From: Paenibacillus radicis (ex Xue et al. 2023)
Lineage (GTDB): Bacteria > Bacillota > Bacilli > Paenibacillales > NBRC-103111
Direction of reading: 5' to 3'
DNA: 64,000 nt
Assembly: GCF_024722015.1 (NCBI RefSeq)
Contig: NZ_JANQBD010000021.1
Span: forward strand, 62,001-126,000
Shown here: positions 54,342 to 63,500 of the stretch, piece by piece
Numbering within the stretch: position 1 is the first letter of the stretch
Layout of the letters: every line of letters begins with the position of its first letter
Position numbers and translations under genes: made by a program
Notes under the pieces: generated by a model
What the model saw: only the letters and a program-made list of their open reading frames with translations
The model's database searches: none
What the model was told of the DNA's origin: nothing

Positions 54342-55469
54342 ATGAACAATCAAGAGACACAATCAACCCCAAAAGTAGGGCCGTTGTTTGAACCCTTTAC
54401 AATAGGGAACCTGAAGGTGAAGAATCGTATCGTAATGGCTCCTATGACCAGAGCCTTCTCTCCTGGAGGAGTGCCGGGTCCAGATGTGGCTGCTTATTAT
54501 CGCCGCCGTGCAGAGAATGGCGTAGGCCTCATTATTACGGAGGGCACATTAATTAATGATCCGGCAGCAACGAATAATCTTAATATACCCAATTTTCATG
54601 GTGAGGATGCATTGAACGGCTGGGCTAATGTTGTCTCTCAGGTTCATGAAGCGGGTGGACTTATTATGCCGCAGCTGTGGCATATTGGTACGGATCGTAA
54701 GATTGGTGCCATTCCTAATCCTGAAGAATTGCCAATCGGTCCTTCTGGTCTGGACATTGCTACAGGAGAGAAAGTAAATGAGCCGATGAGCGAAGCCAGA
54801 ATCGCTTCTGTAATCGCAGCATACGCACAGGCAGCGGCAGATGCCAAGCGAATTGGTTTTGACGGAATCGAGCTGCATGGGGCACATGGTTATTTGATCG
54901 ACCAATTTTTCTGGGAGAAAACCAATCAACGCAATGACAATTACGGCGGGGATCTCGTGAGAAGAACCCGGTTTGCCGCTGAAATTGTGGAAGCATGCCG
55001 ACGTGCGGTAGGTCCGGATTTTCCTATTATCATACGTATATCGCAATGGAAATCAAGTGATTACCAAGCGAAATTAGCACAAAATCCGGAGCAGCTTTCC
55101 CAGTTTCTTTCACCTTTAGTGGAAGCAGGGGTTGATGTGTTTCATTGCTCTACACGCCGCTTCTGGGAGCCCGAATTTGAAGGCTCAGACCTTAACTTTG
55201 CCGGCTGGGTCAAAAAAATAACAGGAAAGCCTACCATTACTGTAGGTTCTGTTGGACTGGACAATGAGTTTATATCTTCTTTTAAAGGTGAAAGCGCAGG
55301 TACGGCCAACGTGGATGCATTAATTGAAAAGCTAAGCAAAAATGAATTTGATCTGGTTGCTGTCGGTCGCGCTTTGCTCGTAGATCCTGCTTGGGCAGCT
55401 AAAATTCGCGATGGCCTGACGGATGAGCTGAAAGTATTTACTCCTCAGGCTTTGGGAACATTGTCTTAA
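54342..55469 (+). CDS. Old Yellow Enzyme family NADH:flavin oxidoreductase
   Basis: This 375-residue FMN-dependent ene-reductase of the NemA/xenobiotic reductase type opens with LFEPFTIGNLKVKNRIVMAP. The substrate-binding pair is in ELHGAHGYLIDQFFW (His-x-x-His), followed by NDNYGGDLVRRTRFA. The C-terminal FMN-phosphate segment DLVAVGRALLVDPAW is intact. It reduces activated C=C bonds or nitro groups, and the physiological substrate is unknown. TTGGAGG precedes the ATG. It ends at a shared terminator with the opposing MFS gene. Confidence 0.9.
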   Translation: MNNQETQSTPKVGPLFEPFTIGNLKVKNRIVMAPMTRAFSPGGVPGPDVAAYYRRRAENGVGLIITEGTLINDPAATNNLNIPNFHGEDALNGWANVVSQVHEAGGLIMPQLWHIGTDRKIGAIPNPEELPIGPSGLDIATGEKVNEPMSEARIASVIAAYAQAAADAKRIGFDGIELHGAHGYLIDQFFWEKTNQRNDNYGGDLVRRTRFAAEIVEACRRAVGPDFPIIIRISQWKSSDYQAKLAQNPEQLSQFLSPLVEAGVDVFHCSTRRFWEPEFEGSDLNFAGWVKKITGKPTITVGSVGLDNEFISSFKGESAGTANVDALIEKLSKNEFDLVAVGRALLVDPAWAAKIRDGLTDELKVFTPQALGTLS

Positions 55470-55496
55470 TAGTTTAAGTAAAGATGAACTCAGTAA

Positions 55497-55538
55497 ACAA
55501 GACCGGAGTACCTTGGATTCAAGGTATTCCGGTCTTGT
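55497..55538. terminator. Bidirectional terminator between the OYE and MFS genes
   Basis: ACAAGACCGGAGTACCTTG at 55497-55515 pairs with CAAGGTATTCCGGTCTTGT at 55520-55538 with one mismatch and a 4-nt loop. It lies 27 bp after the OYE stop and 4 bp past the MFS stop on the other strand. Confidence 0.88.
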
Positions 55539-55542
55539 TTAT

Positions 55543-56928
55543 TCAACGGATTGTGCGGCCAATAAACGCGAACGAGAGTATGCTGCCGCCGAACAAAATA
55601 ACGGTTGTAACGACGAGTGACATATGCATTCCGGCAATAAAAGATTCGCTGCCGTTTACAATCGAGCCGAGGATGGCAACGCCCAGCGTCGCGCCAAGCT
55701 GTCGGCTTGAATTCAGCGCCCCCGAAGCTGCACCGGTTTGTTCCTTAGGGACAGAAGAGATAACGGCTACCATCAATGATGGAATCGTAAAGGACATTCC
55801 GAAACCGATGAGGAGCAAACCAATCAGGGTAAGTGCATAACTTGTAGTCACATCTACCCATACCTGCAGAAGTGTACCCAGAGCAGCAAGACTAAACCCG
55901 ATCGTCATCGGTATTCTTGCTCCGATTCGACCCACGATTCGACCGGCGAAAATTGGATTGAAGGCCATTGGAATCATCATCGGAAGGAGCGCTAATCCTG
56001 CCATATGAGCCGAAAATCCGCGCAACTGTTGAAAGAATAATGGCAGTATGAACAGAATCCCCGACATGCCGATGTTTATCGCCATCCCGGCAATCATCCC
56101 CGCCGATACGGTGGAATTTCTGAATAGCCGCAGAGGAAGCAGCGGTGTTTTGCCTTTTGCCTCCACCATTATGAATACGATGGCGCATAACAGTGCCAAA
56201 TTAAATGCCCCCCAAATTACAGGGGAGCTCCAACCGTATGCTTCCCCCTCCATGAGGGCGAAGGAAAAAGCGACAATGGCGGTAATAGCCGAGACTTGGC
56301 CTGCTAGGTCAAAGCTTTGCCGCGGATTTCGGATGGTTTCGTTGACGAACTGCGAAGTCATGATCAAACTAATGACAGCAAGCGGCACATTGAGAAGAAA
56401 AATGCTGCGCCAACCGAGTGAATCGACCAACAGTCCGCCGATGACAGGTCCTGCCGCCATCGCTATTCCCGTTACCGCTGCCCATATGCCGAGAGCCCGA
56501 GCACGTTGGGCCGGTTCAGGGAAAGTATGGGCCAAGAGGGTGAGCGAGGCTGGCAAGAGGGCTGCGCCTCCTACACCAAGTATCGCCCGCAAGCCGATAA
56601 GTGCACCAAGAGACGGAACAGCTGCCGAAATGGCTGATGCGATGAGAAATAGCACCAGACCGCTGATATAGACTCGTTTGGCCCCCAATTTGTCGGCAAT
56701 CGTACCCATCGACAACAGCAAGCCCGCGAAAACGATCGTGTAGGCGTTGACCACCCATTGAAGGCCGGCTATCCCTCCGCCCAAATCGGCACGAATAGCA
56801 GGTAATGCGACACTTACAACTGTCATATCCAGGAGTACCATAAAGTATCCTAGAGAAAGTCCTAGAAGCAGTAACGCTTTTGCCAGCTTACCGGAACTGT
56901 TAGACTGTACTTGCATCACTTTTTCCAA
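55543..56928 (-). CDS. MFS multidrug exporter, DHA2 (EmrB/QacA) family
   Basis: This membrane protein of about 461 residues has some 14 hydrophobic segments. The family motif LDMTVVSVALPAIRADLG is in helix 1 and the antiporter motif C-like GPVIGGLLVDSLGWRSIFLL in helix 5. It should export lipophilic drugs in exchange for protons. Start choice: AAAGGGGAA lies eight bases before a TTG at 56928. An ATG at 56946 overlaps this site and has none of its own. It is divergent from an XRE regulator that probably controls it. Confidence 0.88.
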   Translation of the reverse strand: MEKVMQVQSNSSGKLAKALLLLGLSLGYFMVLLDMTVVSVALPAIRADLGGGIAGLQWVVNAYTIVFAGLLLSMGTIADKLGAKRVYISGLVLFLIASAISAAVPSLGALIGLRAILGVGGAALLPASLTLLAHTFPEPAQRARALGIWAAVTGIAMAAGPVIGGLLVDSLGWRSIFLLNVPLAVISLIMTSQFVNETIRNPRQSFDLAGQVSAITAIVAFSFALMEGEAYGWSSPVIWGAFNLALLCAIVFIMVEAKGKTPLLPLRLFRNSTVSAGMIAGMAINIGMSGILFILPLFFQQLRGFSAHMAGLALLPMMIPMAFNPIFAGRIVGRIGARIPMTIGFSLAALGTLLQVWVDVTTSYALTLIGLLLIGFGMSFTIPSLMVAVISSVPKEQTGAASGALNSSRQLGATLGVAILGSIVNGSESFIAGMHMSLVVTTVILFGGSILSFAFIGRTIR

Positions 56929-57081
56929 GCGGAATTCCCCTTTCATTACAAGATTGAATTATTCACCATTTCCTGTAATAGTAAGTGTAGAATAGATCGT
57001 ATACTAGAACGAGATGAGAGTTTATCATAGGATTAATTCTCCTACTATAAGAATCCGACAAAGGGGAGCGGGTGTGAAACA

Positions 57082-57921
57082 ATGGAACAATCAGCCAATG
57101 AACGATTACATGAGCTGGCTAAGTTTTTGCAGTCACGGCGCGCCCGTATTTCACCCGAGCAGGCCGGCTTGCCTAACAGAGGCCGTCGGCGGACGCCAGG
57201 ACTTCGGCGCGGGGAAGTAGCGGCGCTTTCAGGCATCAGCGTGGATTGGTATACGTGGCTGGAGCAAGCGCGAAACATTCAGGTATCCGCTCAAGTGCTG
57301 GAGAGTATTGTGCGGGCTCTCCAACTTGATTCGAATGAGCGCAAACATTTATTTCTGCTGGCCCTCCAGCAGCTGCCAGCTGATCTGATCCCAAGCGAAA
57401 GCATCATTAGCCCAAAGTTGCAGAGCTTCCTTGATCTGCAGGGGACGAGTCCGGCCATTGTTACTGATCAGCGTCTGAATGTTGTTGCATGGAACAAGGT
57501 TGCAAGCATGATTTACGGGAATTATGAGGTTATGTCGATGCGCGAGCGCAACTCTGTCTGGCGGACGTTCACATCACCGTATATCCGGCAGTTGCTCCAG
57601 GAAACATGGGAAACTCATGCGCGACACCGGTTAGCTCAGTTTCGCGCCAATTACGGGAAATTCGCAGGAGATCCTTGGTGGATGGAGCTCATCGATGAAT
57701 TAAATCGAGCAAGCGAGGAATTCAGGACATGGTGGCCAGAGCATGATGTTCTGAACGGACCTGAAGGAAGGAAAATCAATTATCATCCAACGGTCGGACT
57801 AATCGTATTCGATCAAATTTCATTTCTTGTATCGGATGCTCCCCACCTTACCGTCACGATCAATATACCGTCAAACGATGACGATACGATCTCCAAGCTG
57901 CGCAAGCTTCTATTAGAGTAA
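57082..57921 (+). CDS. XRE-family regulator with MmyB-like ligand domain
   Basis: This 279-residue protein has an N-terminal helix-turn-helix (about residues 35-85, RRGEVAALSGISVDWYTWLE) and a C-terminal MmyB-like domain. The latter carries VTDQRLNVVAWNKVA and FRANYGKFAGDPWWMELIDEL. MmyB-type regulators commonly sit divergent to exporters or oxidoreductases and respond to a fatty-acid-like or antibiotic ligand. GGGGAGCGG precedes the ATG. It faces the MFS gene across 135 bp, and its 3' end is followed by the palindrome at 57970. Confidence 0.88.
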   Translation: MEQSANERLHELAKFLQSRRARISPEQAGLPNRGRRRTPGLRRGEVAALSGISVDWYTWLEQARNIQVSAQVLESIVRALQLDSNERKHLFLLALQQLPADLIPSESIISPKLQSFLDLQGTSPAIVTDQRLNVVAWNKVASMIYGNYEVMSMRERNSVWRTFTSPYIRQLLQETWETHARHRLAQFRANYGKFAGDPWWMELIDELNRASEEFRTWWPEHDVLNGPEGRKINYHPTVGLIVFDQISFLVSDAPHLTVTINIPSNDDDTISKLRKLLLE

Positions 57922-57938
57922 TTATTTTTATCGAACAC

Positions 57939-57967
57939 TTGACGTTGCTGAGAATATAAACTATTCT
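57939..57967 (+). promoter_or_regulatory. Sigma-A promoter of the riboswitch transcript
   Basis: TTGACG at 57939-57944, 17 bp, then TATTCT at 57962-57967. The transcription start would fall near 57974, inside the palindrome. Confidence 0.6.
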
Positions 57968-57969
57968 TT

Positions 57970-58004
57970 AACTTATAAATAGTAATTATTACTATTTATA
58001 AGTT
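57970..58004. promoter_or_regulatory. Perfect palindrome, Zur/Fur-family-like operator
   Basis: Arms AACTTATAAATAGTAA and TTACTATTTATAAGTT surround a 3-nt centre with no mismatch. The core TAGTAAT-T-ATTACTA has the 7-1-7 layout of Bacillus Fur-family boxes and differs from the Zur half-site TCGTAAT by one base per half. It covers the predicted transcription start. With the following ATTTTT it could also terminate the XRE gene. Confidence 0.6.
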
Positions 58005-58041
58005 ATTTTTAATTGTTAAAAACTTAATATTCATGTATGAT

Positions 58042-58270
58042 CAGTGTTGTTCAATCATAACTGTAAATTGTGGGAACAAGGTGCTTCATTCAATGGAGCG
58101 TAATAGGGAAGTTCGGTTGAATGCCGACGCGGTCCCGCCACTGTATCGGAATAATCGCTGCTATCATGCCACTGATTCTGTTTCTTGGATTGGGAAGGCA
58201 GCTGCGAGGTAAATTCCGGAGCCAGGAGACCTGCCTGTTCTGACAACACTGCTAACCTACGGGAGATAGG
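58042..58270 (+). ncRNA. Cobalamin (adenosylcobalamin) riboswitch
   Basis: All hallmarks are present. P1 pairs CAGTGTTGT (58042-58050) with ACAACACTG (58243-58251). The conserved GGAGCGTAATAGGGAAG, GCCGACGCGGTCCCGCCACTG and TGGGAAGGC segments follow, and the B12 box is AGCCAGGAGACCTGCC (58220-58235). After P1 a hairpin CCTA/TAGG (58256-58270) exposes CGGGA, complementary to TCCCG in loop 5 (58133-58137), forming the kissing loop. GGGAG in that loop is also the ribosome site for a GTG at 58274, so ligand binding should block translation. Confidence 0.93.
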
Positions 58271-58273
58271 GAA

Positions 58274-58498
58274 GTGTTAAAGACGGCCGTCGTATGCTCA
58301 CAGCAGCTAATGGCATCTTTACCTTTTCATGCATTTTTCTTGCTGAGGGGTTTAGATGTCTTTTTTATTTTCGTCGAAAGGTATTGGAATAGAAGGCTTT
58401 TCTACAAGCTTGTACCAAGTATAAATTTGGGCTCAAAACTGAAATCAGAGATTGACGAAGTCATTCGATTTCGTCTCCGTTGCCCAGCTCAGCTTTAG
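58274..58498 (+). CDS. Short ORF controlled by the cobalamin riboswitch
   Basis: A frame of 74 codons starts at GTG eight bases after GGGAG, exactly where the riboswitch kissing loop would regulate translation. The peptide begins MLKTAVVCSQQLMASLPF, has one hydrophobic stretch (FHAFFLLRGLDVFFIFVE) and a basic tail. I do not recognise it. It may be the frameshifted remains of a B12-related gene (MLKTAVV recalls the start of CbiX-type chelatases only faintly) or a new small protein. From 58499 to 58800 I see no other gene. Confidence 0.4.
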   Translation: MLKTAVVCSQQLMASLPFHAFFLLRGLDVFFIFVERYWNRRLFYKLVPSINLGSKLKSEIDEVIRFRLRCPAQL

Positions 58499-58802
58499 AC
58501 AAAACTTTAAGATCAGCAACGACAGCGCACACAACTTTATTTGAATTATTCCATTCGAGCTATTGCCTCCTCCCCAAAAACCTGCATCTATACATCCATT
58601 TGATTTGCATATCGGCCGATTTCTTGAATTCATGCGAATGTGCATTTATTTTTTTCATCCTTAGCTGAAACGGATCGTTTTCCATGAGAATTGATGTACT
58701 TTTGCAGGTCTTTTCTCACAATCGCGATTTCGCTAGAAAATAACTGCTTGTTTGCAGGATTTTGTGAGGATAGATGGTCGGAGGAGGGTCAAGCACACTG
58801 AT

Positions 58803-58831
58803 TTGAAGCTTCGATCAGAAGCTTTTCTTTT
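58803..58831 (+). terminator. Rho-independent terminator, best copy of the GATCAGAAGC element
   Basis: AAGCTTC at 58806-58812 pairs with GAAGCTT at 58818-58824 around GATCA and is followed by TTCTTTTTT. The same sequence in weaker form lies near 18740, 19600 and 36680. Here it would end the riboswitch transcript before the ferredoxin-like gene. Confidence 0.7.
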
Positions 58832-58868
58832 TTGGGATTGGGAATTAGGAAAGAGAGGCTTAATAAAA

Positions 58869-59246
58869 ATGACGACTTGGAATTTATCTGATGTAACGCA
58901 TCATGTATTTATTTGCAATGGAGGCAGCTGCCTGCGACAGCAGGGGGAGGAGGTTACAACGGCAATTCGTGCAGAAATTGCGGCATTGGATGCGGACGGC
59001 CGAATACATACAACAAGAACGAGATGCAATGGGCGCTGCGAGGATGCATGCGTAGTGATGGTATATCCCGAAGGGGTTTGGTATAAAGACGTAACACCGG
59101 ATGTTGGACGACGTATAGTTCGGGAGCATTTACTTGAAGGCAACCCGCTGCAAGACAGGATGGTATATTCTTACAGTGAGAGCTTCAAAGCAACCGGAGT
59201 AGGGAGCACGGGCGCAACTAAAGCCAGAAGCCAGGCGAAGAGCTAG
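58869..59246 (+). CDS. Thioredoxin-like [2Fe-2S] ferredoxin domain protein (CbiW-like)
   Basis: This protein of about 125 residues has cysteines arranged as ICNGGSCLRQQG and RCNGRCEDACVVMVYPEGVW, the pattern of thioredoxin-fold [2Fe-2S] proteins. These occur as small proteins near cobalamin synthesis genes (CbiW in Bacillus megaterium). The ATG at 58869 has AGAGAGG about 11 bases upstream. An in-frame start at 58752 would lie across the terminator. It follows the B12 riboswitch region, but the usual cobalamin genes are absent. Whether it shares the riboswitch transcript by readthrough is open. Confidence 0.78.
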   Translation: MTTWNLSDVTHHVFICNGGSCLRQQGEEVTTAIRAEIAALDADGRIHTTRTRCNGRCEDACVVMVYPEGVWYKDVTPDVGRRIVREHLLEGNPLQDRMVYSYSESFKATGVGSTGATKARSQAKS

Positions 59247-59260
59247 AGGATCAACTGGGT

Positions 59261-59764
59261 TTAAAAGGTTATGACCATCATATCATCGTCCCAGTATTGT
59301 CCGTTCGTTTTCATAGCGTTTCGTTCTGTTCCATACGTAGTGAAACCAATGGACTCATAAAGTTTTTTGGCTGCAAGATTGTTGGATACAACAGTTAATT
59401 TAATTTGCTCTAGGCCTGGAAATTGTTTGGCTCGTTGTATTAATTCGGTTAGCAGGGCATAGCCCACTCGCATACCACGGAATTCAGGGCTCACATACAT
59501 GGCATAAATAGTACCTTTATGTGTAATTTTGGGATTGCTTTCTCGCACGAAGGTAACGATTCCCGCCAGCTCATTAGCTTTACTAAAGCAGCCCAGAGTA
59601 AATTTTAATTCTGTTTGCTCTAGATTTTGCTGGAATTCTTCAATAGGCTTTATTAATTGTATTTCATAGGTTGTTAAAAAAGCTTCAGGATTTTCTTTAA
59701 GAGACTTGAGTCGGATCTCCCGATAAATCTCGGCATCTGCCGGATTCAAACAGCGAATGTTCAT
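59261..59764 (-). CDS. GNAT-family N-acetyltransferase
   Basis: This 167-residue single-domain acetyltransferase has the acetyl-CoA-binding motif MYVSPEFRGMRVGYALLTEL (Q/R-x-x-G-x-G/A) at about residue 90. LYESIGFTTYGTERNAMK near the C-terminus is also typical. The acceptor is unknown. It stands alone, convergent with the ferredoxin-like gene (14 bp between stops) and divergent from the tetR operon. Confidence 0.9.
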   Translation of the reverse strand: MNIRCLNPADAEIYREIRLKSLKENPEAFLTTYEIQLIKPIEEFQQNLEQTELKFTLGCFSKANELAGIVTFVRESNPKITHKGTIYAMYVSPEFRGMRVGYALLTELIQRAKQFPGLEQIKLTVVSNNLAAKKLYESIGFTTYGTERNAMKTNGQYWDDDMMVITF

Positions 59765-59887
59765 TGGCGCAGCTCCATTCTAACAGCGATTATTCAAGTA
59801 AATTGTTACAATTATACATCTGCTGTGTCAATGAAACAAGCTTTATAAGGAGTAGTATTCTGTAGAAAATAATACCCTCAGCATGAG

Positions 59888-59916
59888 TTGCATGGACTGG
59901 ATAATGATGTTAATAT
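59888..59916 (+). promoter_or_regulatory. Sigma-A promoter of the tetR-RND operon
   Basis: TTGCAT at 59888-59893, 17 bp, then TAATAT at 59911-59916, about 60 bp before the regulator start codon. Confidence 0.65.
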
Positions 59917-59921
59917 AAAAA

Positions 59922-59935
59922 TGACTGATCAGTCA
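59922..59935. promoter_or_regulatory. TetR-family operator
   Basis: TGACTGATCAGTCA is a perfect 14-bp palindrome, extended by GTCA on the right. It overlaps the expected transcription start and looks like classical AcrR/QacR-type operators. The TetR protein encoded next probably represses its own operon through it. Confidence 0.75.
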
Positions 59936-59972
59936 GTCATAAATAAATAAGTGGGAATGGGGGGTTAGGCGC

Positions 59973-60566
59973 ATGGGTGAGGACAAGAAAGAAGGCATTA
60001 TAGAAGCCGCGTTAAAGCTCTTCGAGGAGCAAGGATATCATACTACCAAGGTATCGGATATTGTACGTGTAGCAGGTGTTGCCCAGGGGACCTTTTATTT
60101 GTATTTCAAGAGTAAAGAGGATTTGTTCCGCAGCATTGCCGAGTCATGTCTGGATGAAATCGCTGTAACCATTAAACAAAACTGCACAGGGAACGTCAAG
60201 GATGAGGCATTTTACCGAATGATGCAAGATACGCTTCGTGTGTATTATCATAATAAAAGCATTTTGAAAATTTTGAAGCAGCACGGGTCGGCTTCCTCAG
60301 AAATTGGGGATATTTCGGATGCTTTTTACCGGAGGATTATGCTGGTCATTAAGCAATCGTTAATGGAATGGGGTGCTTTTCCAAACTATTCAGAGCAGCA
60401 GCTGGAGGTTATGGCCTTTTCGAAAATAGGGATGGTCGAGATGGTTGCTTATCAATATTTTATTATCCAGAAGTATGATGAAACGCATATTGAATCGTTA
60501 GCACAAATTCTCACAGGTATAAATGCGCCATGTGAGTTGGGGCCAATGGATGCAGGTGGCGAATGA
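59973..60566 (+). CDS. TetR/AcrR-family transcriptional repressor
   Basis: This 197-residue protein has an N-terminal helix-turn-helix (about residues 8-55, ALKLFEEQGYHTTKVSDIVR and VAQGTFYLYFKSKEDLF) and a helical ligand-binding domain. TetR proteins that precede RND pumps lift repression when a toxic compound binds. GGGGGG precedes the ATG at moderate distance. It overlaps the RND gene by four bases (ATGA), so both are made from one message controlled by the palindrome at 59922. Confidence 0.93.
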   Translation: MGEDKKEGIIEAALKLFEEQGYHTTKVSDIVRVAGVAQGTFYLYFKSKEDLFRSIAESCLDEIAVTIKQNCTGNVKDEAFYRMMQDTLRVYYHNKSILKILKQHGSASSEIGDISDAFYRRIMLVIKQSLMEWGAFPNYSEQQLEVMAFSKIGMVEMVAYQYFIIQKYDETHIESLAQILTGINAPCELGPMDAGGE

Positions 60567-63500
60567 TTGCTAAATTGCTAAAGTACCGTAAAGTGACGCT
60601 CCTGTTCTTTTGCATGGCTATGCTTCTGGGAATTGTCAATGTACTTACGCTGAAGCAAAGGGAAAATCCGGAAATTGATGTGACCGTGGCGCTTGTCAAG
60701 ACGATTTATCCGGGTGCTTCGCCTGAGAAGGTAGAACAGTTGGTTACGCGTCCGCTGGAAAAAAAGATTAAGGAAATGAGCGACATTTCCATTATGAGCT
60801 CGACCTCCATGGCTAATGTTTCGGTCATCAATGTGGAGATCAAGCCGGATACGGACATTAAACGAACCTGGGATACTTTGAGGCAAAAGGTACAATCCGC
60901 GGAGAGCGAGCTTCCTGCTGAGGCGGAAAAGCCTGTCGTCAACGACGATATGAGCAAGATTGCGGAGCAAATACTTCACTTTGTCGTAGATAAGAAGGAG
61001 CAGCTGGAGCCTCTGAGGCCAATGATGGAAATTTGGAAAACTCAGCTTAGTGCGGTTCCTGGGGTTAGCGATGTAGATATCATTGGTCTCCCTGAGCAGG
61101 AAGTAGCCGTTATTCTCGATACAGATAAGCTGGATACGTTCAAGCTGCCTTGGGGGATTGTTGCCCAATCGCTCATGACCAAGCATGATCGGGTTCCTTT
61201 GGGAACGGTAGAAAAAGGCGCTAAATCCTTCTACGTCGATATGTCCGGGGAATGGAAGACGGCTGAGCATATTGCCAATACGGAGCTTCTGGGGCTTCCG
61301 GCAGGCAGTGCTTTAAAAATCCGGGATGTTGCGAATGTGAAGCTGCGTCCCAAGGAATCGGAAGTCAGTATTTTTCATAACGGCAAACCGACGCTTGATT
61401 TAGTTATTAATGCGAAAAAAGGAGCCGATATTCCAGCACTGCAGCATTTGATTGATGTGAAGGCCTCTGAGCTGCGCAAGCAGCTTCCGAATGAGGTGCA
61501 GATGGAATCCTTGTTCTCACAGAAGGAAAGCCTTGATCACTTATTTAAGGAGCTGGGGCGAGAGTTATTGATTGGTATTGCTGCCGTTATTCTTGTCTGC
61601 TCCATGGGGCTCACCTTTGGAACTTCCTGGATTGTAGCGCTGGCGATTCCTATTTCTATCACAGTAGGTTTTATTCCGGTAGAGCTGATGGGGATAGATC
61701 TTAACCAGATTACGGTTGTTGCGATTGTTATTGTGCTTGGCATATTAGTGGATGATGCGATTGTTGTAAATGACAATATTCAACGGCGCTTGCAGCTAGG
61801 CGATTCACCTGCAGTAGCATCACTAGAAGGCAGTCGGGATGTAGCCATATCTATACTTACAGCTACCATTGCTACTGCGGCAGCCTTTCTGCCGCTGTTC
61901 TTCTTAAAAGGCAATATTGGCAGCTTTATTCGACCCTTGCCTGTTGTTATATCGCTAACCTTGGCTGCTTCAATGGCGATGTCCTTGACGATCATCCCCA
62001 TCTTCCGCCAATGGGCAGGTGAACGCGCGCTTCGCAAAAAAAAGCCAGGGCTTTCAGCCTCCTCTGAAATGAGGCTCCATGAGAGCGATGTACAAGGTGC
62101 ATCAATGACACCTGGACTGCTGGGCAAACCGATCCAACGTTTGAGTGTGTTTTACGGCAAGCAAATACATCGCTTCCTCAAACGCCCGCTCTTGACGGGC
62201 ACAGCAGCCTTATTGATTGGAACTAGCAGCTTCGGCTTGCTTCCCTTGCTAGGCGTACAGTATTTCCCGCCTGCGGAGAAAGCTGAGATGCTGATTGATT
62301 TCAAGCTTCCGACGGGCCGTACTCTCGCCGAAACGGAATATACGCTGCAAAAAGCAGCCGATTGGATGCAGCAGCAGCCTGGCGTTGTGTTCGTATCGAG
62401 CTATTCGGGCAGAACTACGCCACGTTTCTACTATTCCGAATCAGATCGGACAGGGACAGAGATTGGCCAGTTGTTCGTCAAAACGGACCCCAAGGTGATA
62501 CATACTCAGAAGGTAATAAGCACCTGGAGACAGGAGCTAAAAAAGCTTTTTCCGGAGGATGTAGAAATAACGCCACGGGAGCTTGAGCAGGGACCTCCGG
62601 TTGGAGCACCGATTGCTATTCGTATTAGTGGTGGCGATCTGCTCCAGTTAAGACAGCTGTCCCATGATGTTCAAGACATTCTCAAGGGAATTCCAGGGAC
62701 AATCAGCGTTTCGGATGATGTGGGAACAGATATGAACACGTTCCAATTGCTGCCGGATCCCGCCAAGCTTCAGCTTTATGGAGTTAGCGAGAAGGATCTG
62801 TCACAAACGATACGCATCGCAACAGAGGGGCTGACGGTTACTACGATGCAAAAAGAAGAGGATCTGCTTGATGTAACTCTTTATGCAAAAGAACATAGTG
62901 CCGACCCTCAGGAAACGATGAAAAAAATGTACGTCCCTATGCAAAAAGGCGGTACCGTATCTGTACGCGAGCTTGGTGATATCCGCAGCGGTCAAATGAT
63001 TAAATCTATTCATCACCGCAATCAGACACGAACGATTATTGTCAGAAGCTACACGGAGAATCGTCTTCCAGACGATGTCGTAAAGGAAGTAAAAGAACAA
63101 ATGAGCCGCTACCCGATACCGGTTGGATATACGGTGGAATATGGCGGAGAGAATGAAGAAAGAAACGATGCGTTTGCCGCTATCGGAAAGCTATCCATCA
63201 TTGTTGTTTTGTTAATTTATATTTTAATGGTTATGCAATTTTATTGCTTGTCCATACCTCTCTTGATTCTCTCTACCGTTTATTTGGCCGCTGGTGGAGC
63301 CGTAATCGGCTTGTATCTGACAAATTCTCCTATCGGCTTTATGGCATTGATGGGATTAGTCAGCTTGGCTGGGATTGTGGTAAGGAACGGCATCATATTA
63401 ATCGAGTTTATTGAGCAGGCAAGAAAACGCGGATTAGCCTTGCATGAAGCAGTTGCTGAGGCGGGTAAAGCGAGACTGCGGCCTATCCTGCTTACGATGG

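Noticed and set aside
58752..58868. Longer N-terminus for the [2Fe-2S] protein
   Set aside because: The extra 39 codons run across a terminator hairpin and a dispersed repeat, and the family normally begins near the ATG at 58869.
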